This document shows positions 15,210-24,443 of a DNA stretch of 64,000 nt, piece by piece. The stretch lies in NCBI GenBank assembly GCA_963798455.1, contig CAWCTD010000003.1:3658001-3722000 (forward strand), written 5' to 3'. The DNA is from CAWCTD01 sp963798455. GTDB taxonomy: Bacteria; Acidobacteriota; Terriglobia; Bryobacterales; Bryobacteraceae. Within the stretch, counting starts at the first letter, position 1; each line of letters opens with the position of its first letter. The translations under genes and the position numbers were made by a program. Below the pieces are notes generated by a model, which was not told the DNA's origin, ran no database searches, and saw only the letters and a program-made list of their open reading frames with translations.

Positions 15210-16450
15210 GCACGACTGCCATTACGCCCGCGATGGCGCGGAGGATCGAGATCTGGCCGATCGACCGGCTGGTCCCGTATGCCCGCAACGCGCGCACGCA
15301 CTCACCAGAGCAGGTGGCCCAGGTCGCGGCGAGCATCGTCGAGTTCGGATGGACCAACCCGATCCTGGTGGGCGCAGACGGTGTGATCATCGCGGGCCAC
15401 GCGCGCCTACTGGCCGCACGTAAGCTGCAGATGGAAGAAGTCCCCGTGATCGTTCTGGATCACCTGACGCCGGCGCAGCGGCGCGCGCTGATCCTGGCCG
15501 ACAACCGGCTGGCGATGAACTCCGGCTGGGACGAGGAAATGCTGCGCGTCGAGTTGGAGTCGCTGAAGGAGGACGAGTTCAACCTGGACATCGTCGGGTT
15601 CAGCGATGAGGAGCTCGAGGTACTGCTCCGCGGTGCAGAGCAGACGCGGGCCGGTCTGACAGACGACGACGCTGTGCCGGACGAGCCGGAGAAGGCCACC
15701 ACAAAGCCCGGGGACGTTTGGATCCTGGGCGAGCACCGGTTGCTGTGCGGCGACGCCACCGAGATGGGCAACGTCGAGAAGTTGCTGGCCGGCGGCCTGG
15801 CCGACATGGTCTTCACCGACCCGCCCTACAACGTCGACTACGAAGGCAAGACGGCCAAGAAACTCAAGATCAAGAGCGACGCCATGGGCGAGAAGTTCTA
15901 TGAGTTCCTGCGCAACTCGTGTGCCAACATGCTGGCGGTGACGAAGGGCGCCATCTACCTGTGCATGTCGTCGTCGGAGTTGCACACCCTCTATCGGGCG
16001 TTCACGGACGCCGGCGGCCACTGGTCCACGTTCGTGATTTGGGCCAAGCACCACTTCACCCTCGGGCGGTCGGATTACCAGCGGCAGTACGAGCCGATCC
16101 TGTACGGCTGGCGCGATGGCACGAATCACTTCTGGTGCGGCGATCGCAACCAGGGCGACGTGTGGGCTATCAAGCGGCCGATGGCGAACCTGGAGCACCC
16201 GACCATGAAGCCGGTGGAATTGGTCGAGCGCGCGATCCAGAACAGCAGCAAGAGCCGGGACACGATTCTGGACCCGTTCGGAGGCAGCGGAACGACGATC
16301 ATTGCATGCGAGAAGACCGGCCGCCAGGCGCGTGTGATCGAACTGGATCCGAAGTACTGCGACGTGATCGTGCGACGGTGGCAGGAATTCACAGGCAGGC
16401 GCGCTGCGCTCGAGGCGGACGGCAGGGCGTTCAGTGAGGTGGCGGCCTAG
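15206..16450 (+). CDS. ParB/Srx domain-DNA methyltransferase fusion
   Basis: This 414-residue phage-type fusion has a ParB-like N-terminal domain at about residues 14-100 (PYARNARTHSPEQVAQVAAS, GWTNPILVGADGVIIAGHAR, ADNRLA). A DNA methyltransferase follows at about 165-405. Motif IV DPPYNVDY comes before motif I DPFGGSGTTIIACEKTGR, the order of beta-class N6-adenine or N4-cytosine enzymes. Such proteins modify phage DNA against host restriction. The TTG start overlaps the preceding stop; ATG 15233 is an alternative. Its recognition sequence is unknown. It sits directly before the terminase genes, a common place in siphophages. Confidence 0.9.
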   Translation: MSTTAITPAMARRIEIWPIDRLVPYARNARTHSPEQVAQVAASIVEFGWTNPILVGADGVIIAGHARLLAARKLQMEEVPVIVLDHLTPAQRRALILADNRLAMNSGWDEEMLRVELESLKEDEFNLDIVGFSDEELEVLLRGAEQTRAGLTDDDAVPDEPEKATTKPGDVWILGEHRLLCGDATEMGNVEKLLAGGLADMVFTDPPYNVDYEGKTAKKLKIKSDAMGEKFYEFLRNSCANMLAVTKGAIYLCMSSSELHTLYRAFTDAGGHWSTFVIWAKHHFTLGRSDYQRQYEPILYGWRDGTNHFWCGDRNQGDVWAIKRPMANLEHPTMKPVELVERAIQNSSKSRDTILDPFGGSGTTIIACEKTGRQARVIELDPKYCDVIVRRWQEFTGRRAALEADGRAFSEVAA

Positions 16451-16452
16451 TC

Positions 16453-16956
16453 ATGGGCGTGAGCATTCGCCAGTACGCGAAGCACCGCGGCGTCCGTCAC
16501 AGCGCCGTGCAGAAAGCCATCACATCGCGTCGGATCACCCAGAATCCGGACGGCACGATCGATCCGGAACGCGCCGACATGGAATGGGGGAAGAACACCC
16601 TCGTCCGAGCAAGCACGCCCCGCGTGGCGAGGATGACCAGTTCCGATGGCAGCGACCCTATCTCTGCGTACCTGAAGGCGCGCGCAGTCAAGGTCACCTT
16701 CGAAGCGAAAGAGGCCCAGGCTTCCTACGAGGAGAAGATCGGTCAACTGATCAAGGTTTCAAGGGCTCTGGAGTACGCCACGACGCTCTCTGCCATCGTC
16801 CGGGACCACGTGATGGCGCAAGCAGACCGGTTGTCGCCGATGGCGGCGGCGCTCGAAGACGAGGGCGCCATTCACCGATTGATCAAGAAGGACGGCGAGG
16901 TGTTGTTGCAGAAGGTCGCCAGGGCAATCAAGGACGCCGGTTTGTCCGTGGTCTGA
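16453..16956 (+). CDS. Terminase small subunit (Nu1-like)
   Basis: This 167-residue protein begins with a helix-turn-helix typical of Nu1-type small terminases and phage packaging adaptors (VSIRQYAKHRGVRHSAVQKA). A helical region about residues 70-160 is suited to oligomerisation. It would recognise the packaging site and load the large subunit. It starts 2 bp after the methyltransferase stop, and its own stop overlaps the large-subunit ATG (TGATG). Confidence 0.82.
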   Translation: MGVSIRQYAKHRGVRHSAVQKAITSRRITQNPDGTIDPERADMEWGKNTLVRASTPRVARMTSSDGSDPISAYLKARAVKVTFEAKEAQASYEEKIGQLIKVSRALEYATTLSAIVRDHVMAQADRLSPMAAALEDEGAIHRLIKKDGEVLLQKVARAIKDAGLSVV

Positions 16957-18917
16957 TGCTGGAAGCTCTCACCATTCACGAGGTCGGAGCGGCTTCGATC
17001 CTGCCGCCGCGCGAGATCACAGTCTCCGAGTGGGCAGACGACAACCGCGTGTTGACCGGCGGCGCGGCGGCCGAGCGTGGCCAGTGGCGCACGCGGCCCT
17101 ACCAGCGCGAGCCCATGGACGTCCTGAGTTCTTCGCATCCGTGCCGGCAGGTGGTTCTGCTCAGTGCTGCGCAGATGTTGAAGACGGAAGTCCTGCTCAA
17201 CTTCCTGGGGTACATCGCGGACGTGGATCCGGGCCCGGTTCTGGTGGTTGAGCCTCGCGCGGAGGATGCAAAGGCGCTGTCCAAGGACCGTGTGGCTCCG
17301 ATGTTCCGTGCGACCCCCTCGTTGCGCGGGACGATCGCGGCCGTCAAATCCAGGGACTCCGACAACACGACGCTGCACAAGGCGTTCACGAATGGCGCCG
17401 GGCATATCACCTTCACGGGTGCGATCTCGCCATCCGGCCTGGCCATGCGTCCGATCCGGTATGCACTGCTGGACGAGATTGACCGCTATCCACTGAGCGC
17501 GGGCAGTGAGGGCGATCCGGTTTCGCTGGCTATCCAGCGCACGACGGAGTTCGAGCACAACAAGAAGATCCTCCTGTGCTCGACGACGACCATCGACGGG
17601 CAAAGCCGGATCCAACTGGCATGGAACGAGAGCGACCAGCGGGATTTCTTTGTACCCTGCCCGCTGTGCAATCACTACCAGGTGCTCGCGCTCGGGGACA
17701 AAACCGGTGGCGGGCTGGTGTGGCCGGAAGGACATCCAGAGCAGGCCGCATATTGCTGCGAGAACTGCCAGAAGCACATTCCGCATCACCAGAAAGCATG
17801 GATGGTGGAACGCGGTGAGTACCGCGCGCAGAATCCCGGTTCTCCGATTCCCGGATTCCGTGTCTCGCAGTTGATCTCGCCGAAGCGATCCTGGGGAACG
17901 ATAGCGACCGAGTTCGTGGCTGCCAAGAAGTCTCCAGAGACGTTGAAAGCGTTCATGAATACCGTGCTCGCCGAACCGTGGGCCGAACGCGGCACGGCGC
18001 CGGACTGGGAGAAGGTTTACCTGCGCCGTGAGCAGTATGAACTTGGCGTCGTCCCGGTCACGGGTCTGTTGCTGGTGGCGTTTGTGGACGTACAGGATGA
18101 TCGCCTTGAAATCGAGGTCAAGGCATACGGGCGCGGCAAGGAGTCCTGGTCCGTGGATTACCGGGTGATCCAGCTCCCGGACCAGAACGGGCAACCGATC
18201 AAAACGTCCAGCCCGGAGGTGTGGCAGGAGTTGGAGGAGTTGCTCGCGAAGGACTGGCCGCACGCCTCTGGCGGGACGCTGCCGATCATGGCGATGGGCA
18301 TAGACACCGGGTTTCGGCCGCAGATGGTCTATGAGTTCGCAATACGGCACCCGCAGCCGGCGCACGGTCCGGCCGGCGACCAGATCTACGCGCCCAGGAC
18401 GGTGATCCCGACCAAGGGCACGGATCATGCATTTAAGTTGATCTCCGGAGTCTCGGGCACCGATGCCGCGCGCAAGCGCCAGGGAGTTCGTATCTGGAGC
18501 ATCGGGACCCACTGGGCCAAGCAGGAGTTTTACGACTGGCTGCGCCTGGGGCTTCCGACCGATCCGGAGGAGAGCTTCCCTGCTGGCTATCAGCACTATG
18601 CGTACGGCGACGTCGACTTCTACAGGGGGCTGTGCTCGGAGTCGCGGGTCGTTCGTGCGAGTGGACGGATCGAATGGGTCAAGGATCCAAGCGTCCGCAA
18701 CGAACCGTTGGACTTGGCGGTGGGCTGCCGGGCGGCCGCCGCGATCTGTGGAATGGATCGCTTCACAGACGAGGATTGGGCTGCGCTCGAGGGGCGCATT
18801 GCGGACGGTGGCGTGATCGATGGGCGCACGCCGGGCAGCGCTGCGCGCGCTCGAGGCCGGGACTTTTTCGGAGAGCGCCGAGACGGATGGTTCGGCAATC
18901 AGGACTGGTTCAATTGA
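16956..18917 (+). CDS. Phage terminase large subunit (GpA family)
   Basis: This 653-residue packaging ATPase-nuclease of the lambda GpA type starts at ATG 16956, overlapping the small-subunit stop. SAAQMLKTEVLLNFLGYI is the degenerate Walker A region (the usual G-K-T reads L-K-T). LLDEIDRYP is the Walker B region and LLCSTTT the coupling motif. CPLCNHYQVL and CCENCQKH form the zinc-binding pair common in this family, and the nuclease half contains VDVQDDRLEIEV. It cuts concatemeric DNA and pumps it into the prohead. Normal length, intact. Confidence 0.93.
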   Translation: MLEALTIHEVGAASILPPREITVSEWADDNRVLTGGAAAERGQWRTRPYQREPMDVLSSSHPCRQVVLLSAAQMLKTEVLLNFLGYIADVDPGPVLVVEPRAEDAKALSKDRVAPMFRATPSLRGTIAAVKSRDSDNTTLHKAFTNGAGHITFTGAISPSGLAMRPIRYALLDEIDRYPLSAGSEGDPVSLAIQRTTEFEHNKKILLCSTTTIDGQSRIQLAWNESDQRDFFVPCPLCNHYQVLALGDKTGGGLVWPEGHPEQAAYCCENCQKHIPHHQKAWMVERGEYRAQNPGSPIPGFRVSQLISPKRSWGTIATEFVAAKKSPETLKAFMNTVLAEPWAERGTAPDWEKVYLRREQYELGVVPVTGLLLVAFVDVQDDRLEIEVKAYGRGKESWSVDYRVIQLPDQNGQPIKTSSPEVWQELEELLAKDWPHASGGTLPIMAMGIDTGFRPQMVYEFAIRHPQPAHGPAGDQIYAPRTVIPTKGTDHAFKLISGVSGTDAARKRQGVRIWSIGTHWAKQEFYDWLRLGLPTDPEESFPAGYQHYAYGDVDFYRGLCSESRVVRASGRIEWVKDPSVRNEPLDLAVGCRAAAAICGMDRFTDEDWAALEGRIADGGVIDGRTPGSAARARGRDFFGERRDGWFGNQDWFN

Positions 18918-19126
18918 TCGAGCTATCTGAACTTCAGTCGATGCTGGACACGCTGGATCGGGCGATCTTCAGCGGAACGAAGCGCGTGCAGTTCACCGAC
19001 CGCGCGGTCGACTACCACAGCATGGACGACATGCGTAAGGCGCGCGCCGATCTGGTTACGAAGATCAACGCTGCGAGCAATTCGACTCCGTCCTCCTTCA
19101 GCCTGGCGACCCACAGCAGGGACTAA
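18914..19126 (+). CDS. gpW-like head-tail joining protein
   Basis: This 70-residue protein starts at a TTG that overlaps the terminase stop (TTGA). ELQSMLDTLDRAIFSGTKRV, then VQFTDRAVDYHSMDD, is the short gpW pattern: a helix, a beta hairpin, a helix. It sits between terminase and portal, exactly as in lambda. It would plug or stabilise the filled head before tail attachment. Confidence 0.82.
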   Translation: MIELSELQSMLDTLDRAIFSGTKRVQFTDRAVDYHSMDDMRKARADLVTKINAASNSTPSSFSLATHSRD

Positions 19127-20728
19127 ATGAACGCCATCGACAAAGTGATCGGCTACTTCGCTCCCGAGCGGGCATACCGCCGTGCGCGCTATCGCGCCGC
19201 CATGGAAGTCTTCAGCTACGATGGCGCGAAGAGTGGGCGCCGCACGGACGGGTGGGTCGCTGGCGCCGGCGATGCCAACACCGAGGTCGGCTATGCACTC
19301 CACGCACTCCGCAACCGCTCGCGCGACCTGTTGCGAAACAACCCTTATGGGAGCAAGGCGATCACGGAACTGGTCGGGAACACGGTGGGCACCGGGATCG
19401 TTCCGCAAGCGAAGACTGGTGAAGCGGCGCTCGATAAGATCATCGACGCCGAGTGGCCCTACTTCGCAGAGAACTGCGACCCGGGCGGGCAACTCGACTT
19501 CTACGGGATGCAGTCCCTGAATGTGCGGACCACCGCCGAGAGCGGAGACGGCATCGTGCGGTTCCGCCCCAGGTTGTCGAAGGACAATTTTCGCGTGCCG
19601 CTCCAGTTGCAGATGCTGGAGGGCGACTACCTGGATCTGGATCGCACAATGGGAGTCGCCTCTGGGCACATCATCCAGGGCGTGCAGTTTAACCTGATCG
19701 GTCAGCGCGAGTATTACTGGCTTTTCAATTACCATCCGGGCGGCGTCTACACGCTGAATCCACGCGGGGGGATTCTGAGTCAGGCAGTTCCGGCAGATCA
19801 GGTGATGCACACGTATTGCATTCTTCGTCCGGGGCAGGTCCGCGGCGTGCCGTGGCTGGCGCCGGTGATGCTGGCGCTTCGGGACCTCGACGACTACCGG
19901 GACGCAGAGCGCATGCGGAAGAAGACGGAGGCGTGCCTGGCTGGAATCGTCACGCGCGTCGAGGGCGCAGCCGGGCTGCCCCTCGGATCAAAGTCTACGG
20001 ACCCGAGAACAGGCAACGCGCTCGAGCGGATGTACCCCGGAATGATCGAGTACCTGAAGCCGGGCGAAGACATCAAGTTCAACTCGCCTTCGGCGGCCGG
20101 CGGATACCGCGAGTATCTGATGACTGAACTGCAGGGCATCGGCGCCGGGGTTGACGTGCCGTATGAACTGCTGTCCGGAGATCTCTCGAATGTCAACTAT
20201 TCGTCCTACCGGGCCGGCATGCTCGGGTTCCGAAACACCATTGAGGCGTTCCGCTGGTTGACGCTGATCCCGATGTTCTGCCGTCCCACCTGGCGCCGGT
20301 TCATCGACACGCTGGTGCTGATCGGAAAGATCCCAGAGCCGAATTACGGAGTGCAGTGGACGGCGCCGAAGTTCGAGTCCGTGGATCCGCTGAAGGACGC
20401 CCTGGCCGAATTGAAACGCATCCGCACGGGCACGCTGACGCTGTCCGAGGCGATCGTGCAGAACGGCTACGATCCGGAGAAGCAGTTGCAGGAGATCAAG
20501 CGGATGAACGATCTGCTGGACGAGTTGGAAATCATCCTGGACTGCGACCCGCGCAACGTGAACGACAAGGGAGTCGAGCAGCCCAACGACAGCGGCGAGA
20601 AGTCGCCGACAGCGGCACCGACGCCGGCACCGGCTTCGAAGCAGAAGCAGGCCGGCACGGTAAAGGGATCTGCCGAGTTCTATTCCGCGCGGCAGTGGGA
20701 TTCGCCCACGAGAATCTACAGGTCGTGA
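19127..20728 (+). CDS. Phage portal protein (lambda family)
   Basis: This 533-residue protein of the lambda gpB portal family has the ATG adjacent to the previous stop. Typical features are the N-terminal RYRAAMEVFSYDGA, then LRNRSRDLLRNNPYGSKAI. VRFRPRLSKDN, LLSGDLSNVNYSSYRAG and PMFCRPTWRRFIDTLVL follow, as expected for this family. It forms the dodecameric ring through which DNA enters the head. A Pro/Ala-rich tail ends the protein. It is followed after 26 bp by the protease-capsid gene. Confidence 0.93.
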   Translation: MNAIDKVIGYFAPERAYRRARYRAAMEVFSYDGAKSGRRTDGWVAGAGDANTEVGYALHALRNRSRDLLRNNPYGSKAITELVGNTVGTGIVPQAKTGEAALDKIIDAEWPYFAENCDPGGQLDFYGMQSLNVRTTAESGDGIVRFRPRLSKDNFRVPLQLQMLEGDYLDLDRTMGVASGHIIQGVQFNLIGQREYYWLFNYHPGGVYTLNPRGGILSQAVPADQVMHTYCILRPGQVRGVPWLAPVMLALRDLDDYRDAERMRKKTEACLAGIVTRVEGAAGLPLGSKSTDPRTGNALERMYPGMIEYLKPGEDIKFNSPSAAGGYREYLMTELQGIGAGVDVPYELLSGDLSNVNYSSYRAGMLGFRNTIEAFRWLTLIPMFCRPTWRRFIDTLVLIGKIPEPNYGVQWTAPKFESVDPLKDALAELKRIRTGTLTLSEAIVQNGYDPEKQLQEIKRMNDLLDELEIILDCDPRNVNDKGVEQPNDSGEKSPTAAPTPAPASKQKQAGTVKGSAEFYSARQWDSPTRIYRS

Positions 20729-20754
20729 ATCTCAGCGACAGAAGGAGTCCACTC

Positions 20755-22833
20755 ATGCCCGAACAAATCGCGGCAACAGCGCCGGATACCGCGCCACCGG
20801 AGGCGGTCATTGTCGCGGCGGAGCTTGGCCGCGAGCAGGTGGTCGAGCAATCCAAGCCGGACGTGCAGGTGGAGCGATTCACCGTAGCCATGAACTTCGC
20901 ACCGGCGACCGCCGACGAGAACGAACGATCGATCGATGCGGTGTGGTACACGGGCGTCAAAGTTCCGCGGTACGACTGGCGCACGGGAGAGGAGTACGAC
21001 CTCATTCTCGACATGAAGGGATGCCGCCTGGATCGCCTGAACGCCGGGGCCCCGGTGCTGGATTCGCATTCGGCCTACGGCGTCCAGAGTCAGCTTGGCG
21101 TGGTCCGCAAGGCGTGGACCGAGAAATCGAACGGCAAGGCAACGATCCAGTTCAGCATGCGCGACGCCGTGACGCCGGTCTGGAACGACGTCCGCGCTGG
21201 CATTATTCAGAACCTGAGTCCCGGCATCTGGCTTTACTCGAAGAAGGAGACCACCCCGGACGGTCAGCAGCGGAAAGAATTCACCGCGACGGATTGGGAG
21301 CCGTTCGAGATCTCGCTCGTACCAGTCCCGGCCGATGCCAACACGACCTTCATGTCGGCGGCAGGAACGCAGCCGCCGGCACAACCGACTGTAGTTGAAA
21401 CGCAACGGGCATCTGCCCAAGCAAAGGAGACACCTGTCATGGAATCCACCACGCAGGCTGCGGGCGAAGAGGCCCGTCAGAACGAAGCAGCCCTCGCCGC
21501 GGCGCGCGACGAGGCGGTGAAGGCGGAGCGGTTGCGGGCGACGAACATTCGCACGATGGCCGCCCCCTTCAAACTGGAGGAGAAGTTCGTCATCGGGCTC
21601 ATCGACGAGGGCGTGTCCATCGAGACCGCCCGCGAGCGCATCCTGACGAAGCTCGCCGCTCAGAGCGAAGTCGCCCCGATCAACTCGGTCAACGCGTCTG
21701 TCACCATGGAGGCCGATGCGACCGACAAACGGCGCGAAGGGATGGAGGCCGCCATTCTGTTCCGCGGCAATCCCAGCGACCCGAAGTTGCGCGACGCCGG
21801 TCGCGAGTACGCCGGCCTGACCCTGGTGGACATCGCGCGGGAATGCCTGGATGCTGCCGGCGTGAAGACGCGGGGCATGAGCCGCAACGAGATCGCGCGT
21901 GTGGCGCTCCAGGGGCGGTTCGGCGCCGAGCAGTATTTCGCCGGGATGGGCTCGATGACCACCAGCGACTTCCCCAACATCCTGGCGAACGTGGCCAACA
22001 AGACCCTGCGCCAGGCATACGAGGCCGCGCCGCGGACCTTCGTTCCGTTCTGCCGCCAGGTGTCGGCGGCCGATTTCAAGCCCATCAACCGGGTGCAGTT
22101 GAGCGACGTTCCGACGCTGCCCAAGGTGAACGAGAAAGGCGAGTTCCACCGCACGGCGCTGTCCGACTCCAAGGAGACCTACTCGCTGGCGACCTTCGGT
22201 GAGATCGTGGCTATCACCCGCAAGGTCATCGTCAACGACGATCTGCAAGCGTTGACCCGCGTTCCCGCCGGCCTTGGCCAGGCGGCGGCCAACCTGGAGA
22301 GCGACACGGTGTGGGGTGTGATCACCGCCAATCCAAACATGTCGGACGGTGTCGCGCTCTTCCACGCGAATCACAAGAACCTGAACGCCAGTAACGCTCT
22401 GGCCCTCGACAAGTTGGGCGTTGCGCGCGCCGCCTTCCGCGTGCAGAAGGCGCCCAAGGGAACGGTCCTGAATCTGCAGCCCCGATACCTGATCGTCCCC
22501 GCCGCGCTGGAACAGGCCGCCGATCAGTTGATCTATCCGATCAACCTGGCCGCCACCGCCGTGACGGGGGTCGTTCCGACCTGGGTGCAGTCCCTCACGA
22601 AGGTCGTCGAAGGCCGCCTCGATGCGGTCGCGTCGGTCGGTGTGACGAACTGGTTCATGGCAGTCGATCCGTCGCAGATCGACACGATCGAGTACTGCTA
22701 CCTCGAGGGGCAGCAAGGCGTGTACATCGAGACCCGCCAGGGCTTCGATGTGGATGGCGTGGAGATCAAGGCGCGGTTGGACTTCGCTGCTGGTGCGATC
22801 GATTTCCGCGGCCTGAGCAAGAACACCGCGTAA
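20755..22833 (+). CDS. Fused prohead protease and major capsid protein
   Basis: This is a single 692-residue protein starting at ATG 20755 behind GAAGGAG. Residues about 30-200 look like the U35/HK97-type prohead protease (ERSIDAVWYTGVKVPRYDW, then LNAGAPVLDSHSAYGVQS, and FEISLVPVPADANTTF). A Gln/Ala-rich scaffold-like segment follows (about 215-300). The remainder is a Mu-gpT-like major capsid protein (FPNILANVANKTLRQAYEA, FGEIVAITRKVIVNDDLQ, LFHANHKNL). Self-cleavage would release protease, scaffold and capsid. No separate capsid or scaffold gene exists, which supports the fusion. Confidence 0.9.
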   Translation: MPEQIAATAPDTAPPEAVIVAAELGREQVVEQSKPDVQVERFTVAMNFAPATADENERSIDAVWYTGVKVPRYDWRTGEEYDLILDMKGCRLDRLNAGAPVLDSHSAYGVQSQLGVVRKAWTEKSNGKATIQFSMRDAVTPVWNDVRAGIIQNLSPGIWLYSKKETTPDGQQRKEFTATDWEPFEISLVPVPADANTTFMSAAGTQPPAQPTVVETQRASAQAKETPVMESTTQAAGEEARQNEAALAAARDEAVKAERLRATNIRTMAAPFKLEEKFVIGLIDEGVSIETARERILTKLAAQSEVAPINSVNASVTMEADATDKRREGMEAAILFRGNPSDPKLRDAGREYAGLTLVDIARECLDAAGVKTRGMSRNEIARVALQGRFGAEQYFAGMGSMTTSDFPNILANVANKTLRQAYEAAPRTFVPFCRQVSAADFKPINRVQLSDVPTLPKVNEKGEFHRTALSDSKETYSLATFGEIVAITRKVIVNDDLQALTRVPAGLGQAAANLESDTVWGVITANPNMSDGVALFHANHKNLNASNALALDKLGVARAAFRVQKAPKGTVLNLQPRYLIVPAALEQAADQLIYPINLAATAVTGVVPTWVQSLTKVVEGRLDAVASVGVTNWFMAVDPSQIDTIEYCYLEGQQGVYIETRQGFDVDGVEIKARLDFAAGAIDFRGLSKNTA

Positions 22834-22906
22834 GCGGGGAAGACGTGAAGCCGAGGGCGGCAGGACCAATGCCGCCCCATCAACTGCAAGACAGGAGAAA
22901 ACACAC

Positions 22907-23614
22907 ATGAACAATTTCGTTATGAGCGGTGAAACGCTCACACTTGCCGCGCCCTACGATGTGCTGTCCGGCGGAGGCTTCAAAATCGGTAACGTCTTCG
23001 CCGTGGCAGCCTTCGACGCGCTTTCGGGCGCCGATGTGGAAGGTACCACCGAGGGCGTGTTCGACCTCGCAAAAGACACCAGCGTGTTCGCAGCGGGGGA
23101 CCTCGTCTATTGGGACGACAGTGCCAAGAAAGCCACATCGACGGTCGGCAGCAATCTGTTGATCGGCGTGGCCGTGCTCGCTGCGGTGACGGGAGCCGCA
23201 ACGGTCCGCGTGAACCTGTTCGGCGTGCCCGGCTTTTCCGGCCAGGCGAACGGCGTCAAGGTCGCGCACATGCTGTACGACTTCGCCGTCGACGGCGGGG
23301 CCACATGCACTCCCGCCAACAGCGACACGATCCCCGACAACGCGGTCGTCTTCGGCGGTGTCATTAACTCGCCCACGGCATGTTTGGCGGTCGGGTCGGC
23401 CACTGTCGCCATCGGCACGGCGGCGGGTTCGGCGAGCAACTCGATCCTGACCGCGACGGCCAAGCCGAGCGCCGACGCCGTCCTGGTGCCGACGTGCGCC
23501 GCGACACCGTTCAAGATGACTGCAGCTGGCAAACTCAACATCACGATCGCCAGCGGCCCTCTGACGGCCGGCGTGATCGAAGCTTGGGTGCTTTACGCCG
23601 TGGCTAACTCCTAA
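22907..23614 (+). CDS. DUF2190 capsid decoration protein with extra C-terminal domain
   Basis: This 235-residue protein has residues 1-110 matching the DUF2190 (capsid cement) pattern: GETLTLAAPYDVLSGGGFKI, VFDLAKDTSVFAAGDLVYWD, GVAVLAAVTGAATVRVNL. A second beta-rich domain (VKVAHMLYDFAVDGG to WVLYAVANS) makes it about twice the usual length. It would coat or stabilise the capsid surface, and the extra domain may be exposed. It directly follows the capsid gene with AGGAGA as ribosome binding site. Confidence 0.85.
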   Translation: MNNFVMSGETLTLAAPYDVLSGGGFKIGNVFAVAAFDALSGADVEGTTEGVFDLAKDTSVFAAGDLVYWDDSAKKATSTVGSNLLIGVAVLAAVTGAATVRVNLFGVPGFSGQANGVKVAHMLYDFAVDGGATCTPANSDTIPDNAVVFGGVINSPTACLAVGSATVAIGTAAGSASNSILTATAKPSADAVLVPTCAATPFKMTAAGKLNITIASGPLTAGVIEAWVLYAVANS

Positions 23615-23623
23615 CAGCGCTCC

Positions 23624-23929
23624 ATGAGTGCATGGAGTACACAATCTGGACTGGTGAACGCGGCTGTTCTAGCCGCGTTCGCCCGTCCTGTTTCCTACCA
23701 ACAGGGCGCGGGTGCCCCATTCACGGTCACCGGCATCTTGGACAAGCGGACGGATGAGGAGCGTCAACACGACTCCTTGTATGCGCGATTGTTCGTGAAC
23801 CTCTCTGAGTTTTCTGTGCCCCCGGATCACGGAGACCAGGTCACCATCGATGGCGCAGTTTACACCGTGTTCGATCCACAGAACGATTCGGCAGGGGGCT
23901 GCTGGCTTTCCATTCGCGAGAGGACCTGA
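23624..23929 (+). CDS. Head completion / head-tail attachment protein
   Basis: This 101-residue beta-rich protein (FTVTGILDKRTDEERQHDS, then VPPDHGDQVTIDGAVYTVFD) has the signature GDxVxxxGxxYxV of lambda gpFII-like attachment proteins. Its position between capsid decoration and tail terminator genes agrees. Its stop overlaps the ATG of a 15-codon frame that bridges to the next gene. Confidence 0.7.
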   Translation: MSAWSTQSGLVNAAVLAAFARPVSYQQGAGAPFTVTGILDKRTDEERQHDSLYARLFVNLSEFSVPPDHGDQVTIDGAVYTVFDPQNDSAGGCWLSIRERT

Positions 23930-23976
23930 TGGCGTCCGTGCACGCGTTCTACATGCTGGGAGGCAAGCGCCTGTGA
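23929..23976 (+). CDS. 15-codon bridging frame
   Basis: A 15-residue frame (MASVHAFYMLGGKRL) overlaps the stop of the gene before (TGATG) and its own stop overlaps the GTG of the gene after (GTGA). It may only pass ribosomes along. It could equally be accidental. Confidence 0.25.
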   Translation: MASVHAFYMLGGKRL

Positions 23977-24443
23977 TCGACACGAAGGCTCTGGTCGATG
24001 ATCTCGTCCTGGCGCTCCAGGACGTCAAGGATCTTGTCGACCAAATGGATGGGGACGCGGAGAGGATCTTCGCGTACCACGACGAGTACCCCAACCGAAT
24101 CAGCTTAGTCCATGCCATCCACACGATGCCCGCGCCCTCGATCATGGCTGTCTGGCAGGGAAGCGAGCCGGGGTCCTTCGGTGGCGTGGATGTCTGGAGG
24201 CACAAAGTGACCCTCTACCTGCGTGCGCGCCCGGCGGCTGACAAGGCGGCCTCAGATTACTACGCCCTGTTCCGTTTGATCGTCAAGGGCGAGCCGACCA
24301 AGGTCGGCCAGCCCATGCTGAATGTGACCGTTCACTCCTCCTGCTATCCCATGGATCTGCCCAGCATCCAACGGCAGGTCGACGGGGAAGGACTGGACTA
24401 TTTCGAGGTCCCACTTTCGTTCACGGAGATCGGAGATCAGTGA
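23973..24443 (+). CDS. Minor tail / tail terminator protein
   Basis: This 156-residue protein with a GTG start (MIDTKALVDDLVLALQDVKD) contains VWRHKVTLYLRARPA and FEVPLSFTEIGDQ. These are strands typical of tail-terminator or tail-completion proteins located between head completion and tail tube genes. Assignment rests mostly on order and size. It overlaps the next start by one base (TGATG). Confidence 0.6.
   Translation: MIDTKALVDDLVLALQDVKDLVDQMDGDAERIFAYHDEYPNRISLVHAIHTMPAPSIMAVWQGSEPGSFGGVDVWRHKVTLYLRARPAADKAASDYYALFRLIVKGEPTKVGQPMLNVTVHSSCYPMDLPSIQRQVDGEGLDYFEVPLSFTEIGDQ

Noticed and set aside
16872..18596. 574-codon minus-strand frame opposite the terminase
   Set aside because: Antisense shadow of the terminase large subunit.
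20716..22941. 741-codon minus-strand frame opposite the capsid gene
   Set aside because: Antisense shadow of the protease-capsid fusion; no motifs and no ribosome binding site.
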